Source: Nocardioides aurantiacus
GTDB lineage: Bacteria; Actinomycetota; Actinomycetes; Propionibacteriales; Nocardioidaceae
Reading direction: 5' to 3'
NCBI RefSeq assembly: GCF_003752505.1
Contig: NZ_RKHO01000001.1
Location: 3,782,001 to 3,846,000 of the forward strand
Length of the DNA stretch: 64,000 bases
Both the position numbers and the translations under genes were made by a program. This document shows positions 63,667 through 64,000 of the stretch, piece after piece. The stretch's first letter is position 1, and each line of letters starts with the position of its first letter. The notes beneath the pieces are model-generated. The model ran no database searches. It was not told the origin of the DNA and saw nothing but the letters and a program-made list of their open reading frames with translations.

Positions 63667-64000
63667 ATGTCCTCGCACGCCCTGCCGCGCCCGCACCACC
63701 CCCGCGCCCTCGCCCAGCTGCTCGTGATGATGGTGCTCGCCGCCGGCCTCGTGCTGGCCGGCCCCGCCGGTGACGCGTCCGCCGCGTCGACCACCAAGGT
63801 CCGCAACGCGACCAACATCGCCCTGAACCAGAAGGGCGACCCCTACCGCTACGGCGCCGCGGGGCCCGGTGCCTTCGACTGTTCCGGGCTCATCTACTAC
63901 AGCTACCGCAAGGCCGGCATCTCGGTGCCGCGCACGTCGGGCCAGCAGGCGGCCCACGCCCGTCGCATCGCCAAGGGCAACATGCGCCGCGGCGACCTGA
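63667..64000 (+). CDS. NlpC/P60 family peptidoglycan hydrolase, 3' end missing
   Basis: The first 111 residues are present; the gene runs off the window. A signal peptide (LLVMMVLAAGLVLAGPAGDA, ending ASA) is followed by the NlpC/P60 domain with GDPYRYGAAGPGAFDCSGLI; the Cys of DCSG is the nucleophile. It cuts peptide bonds in peptidoglycan stem peptides. The c-di-AMP riboswitch upstream points to control of wall cleavage by osmotic/turgor signalling. Confidence 0.92.
   Translation, partial: MSSHALPRPHHPRALAQLLVMMVLAAGLVLAGPAGDASAASTTKVRNATNIALNQKGDPYRYGAAGPGAFDCSGLIYYSYRKAGISVPRTSGQQAAHARRIAKGNMRRGDL

Overview
The window is a piece of a high-GC Gram-positive (actinobacterial) chromosome. 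The base composition, very frequent GTG starts, GTGA/ATGA stop-start overlaps, and the gene set (mycofactocin-type methanol dehydrogenase, DUF4012, ANTAR and PadR regulators, LPXTG protein, MpaB-family oxygenase) fit a Nocardioides-like propionibacterium relative. That placement is an inference from style and content, not from a marker gene. I see no rRNA, tRNA, transposase, prophage or CRISPR array; the region looks like ordinary chromosome with dense operons.

Layout. 1-4.9 kb: end of a PH-domain membrane protein, an SDR, and a MarR regulator divergent from an MMPL exporter. 5.1-8.9 kb: a four-gene minus-strand operon (acyl-CoA dehydrogenase, SDR, APH-like kinase, histidine phosphatase) resembling the 4-hydroxyacyl-CoA (levulinate, Lva) pathway. 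9-13.5 kb: LPXTG plus DUF4012 surface proteins and an ABC exporter. 13.6-21.5 kb: fadB-fadA beta-oxidation pair, a frameshifted serine hydrolase, an SDR, a pentapeptide protein and an alpha-methylacyl-CoA racemase-like gene. 21.6-28.3 kb: an osmolyte (OpuC/ProU type) ABC operon and a polar amino-acid ABC operon. 28.4-38.2 kb: PadR plus 2,4-dienoyl-CoA reductase, CDF metal exporter, pirin, flavin amine-oxidase-like enzyme, MpaB-family oxygenase, penicillin-binding protein, GAF-ANTAR regulator. 38.3-43.5 kb: molybdate operon with its own TOBE regulator, hemerythrin plus MFS. 43.6-52.6 kb: UvrA paralogue, phospholipase D, BrkB, SDR, a mirror-symmetric 32-bp repeat array, an iron-sulfur photolyase and an FUSC membrane protein. 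52.8-62.7 kb: an alcohol-oxidation island with NDMA/mycofactocin-type methanol dehydrogenase, MoxR, VWA protein and an MftM-like methyltransferase on the plus strand, converging with LarA-like protein, response regulator, sensor kinase and a second iron alcohol dehydrogenase on the minus strand. 62.9-64 kb: a PNPOx-family protein and a c-di-AMP (ydaO) riboswitch in front of an NlpC/P60 hydrolase cut by the window edge.

How parts connect. A 17-bp palindrome TGACAG-N5-CTGTCA stands upstream of three separate transcription units (thiolase/fadB, racemase/pentapeptide, MpaB-family oxygenase), suggesting one unseen repressor ties them into a lipid- or isoprenoid-degradation regulon. Many first genes have a TANNNT hexamer 6-7 bases before the start codon, the signature of leaderless transcripts. 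The most notable unexplained structure is the 191-bp array at 49632-49822: three 32-bp units in one orientation mirrored by three in the other with exact spacing.
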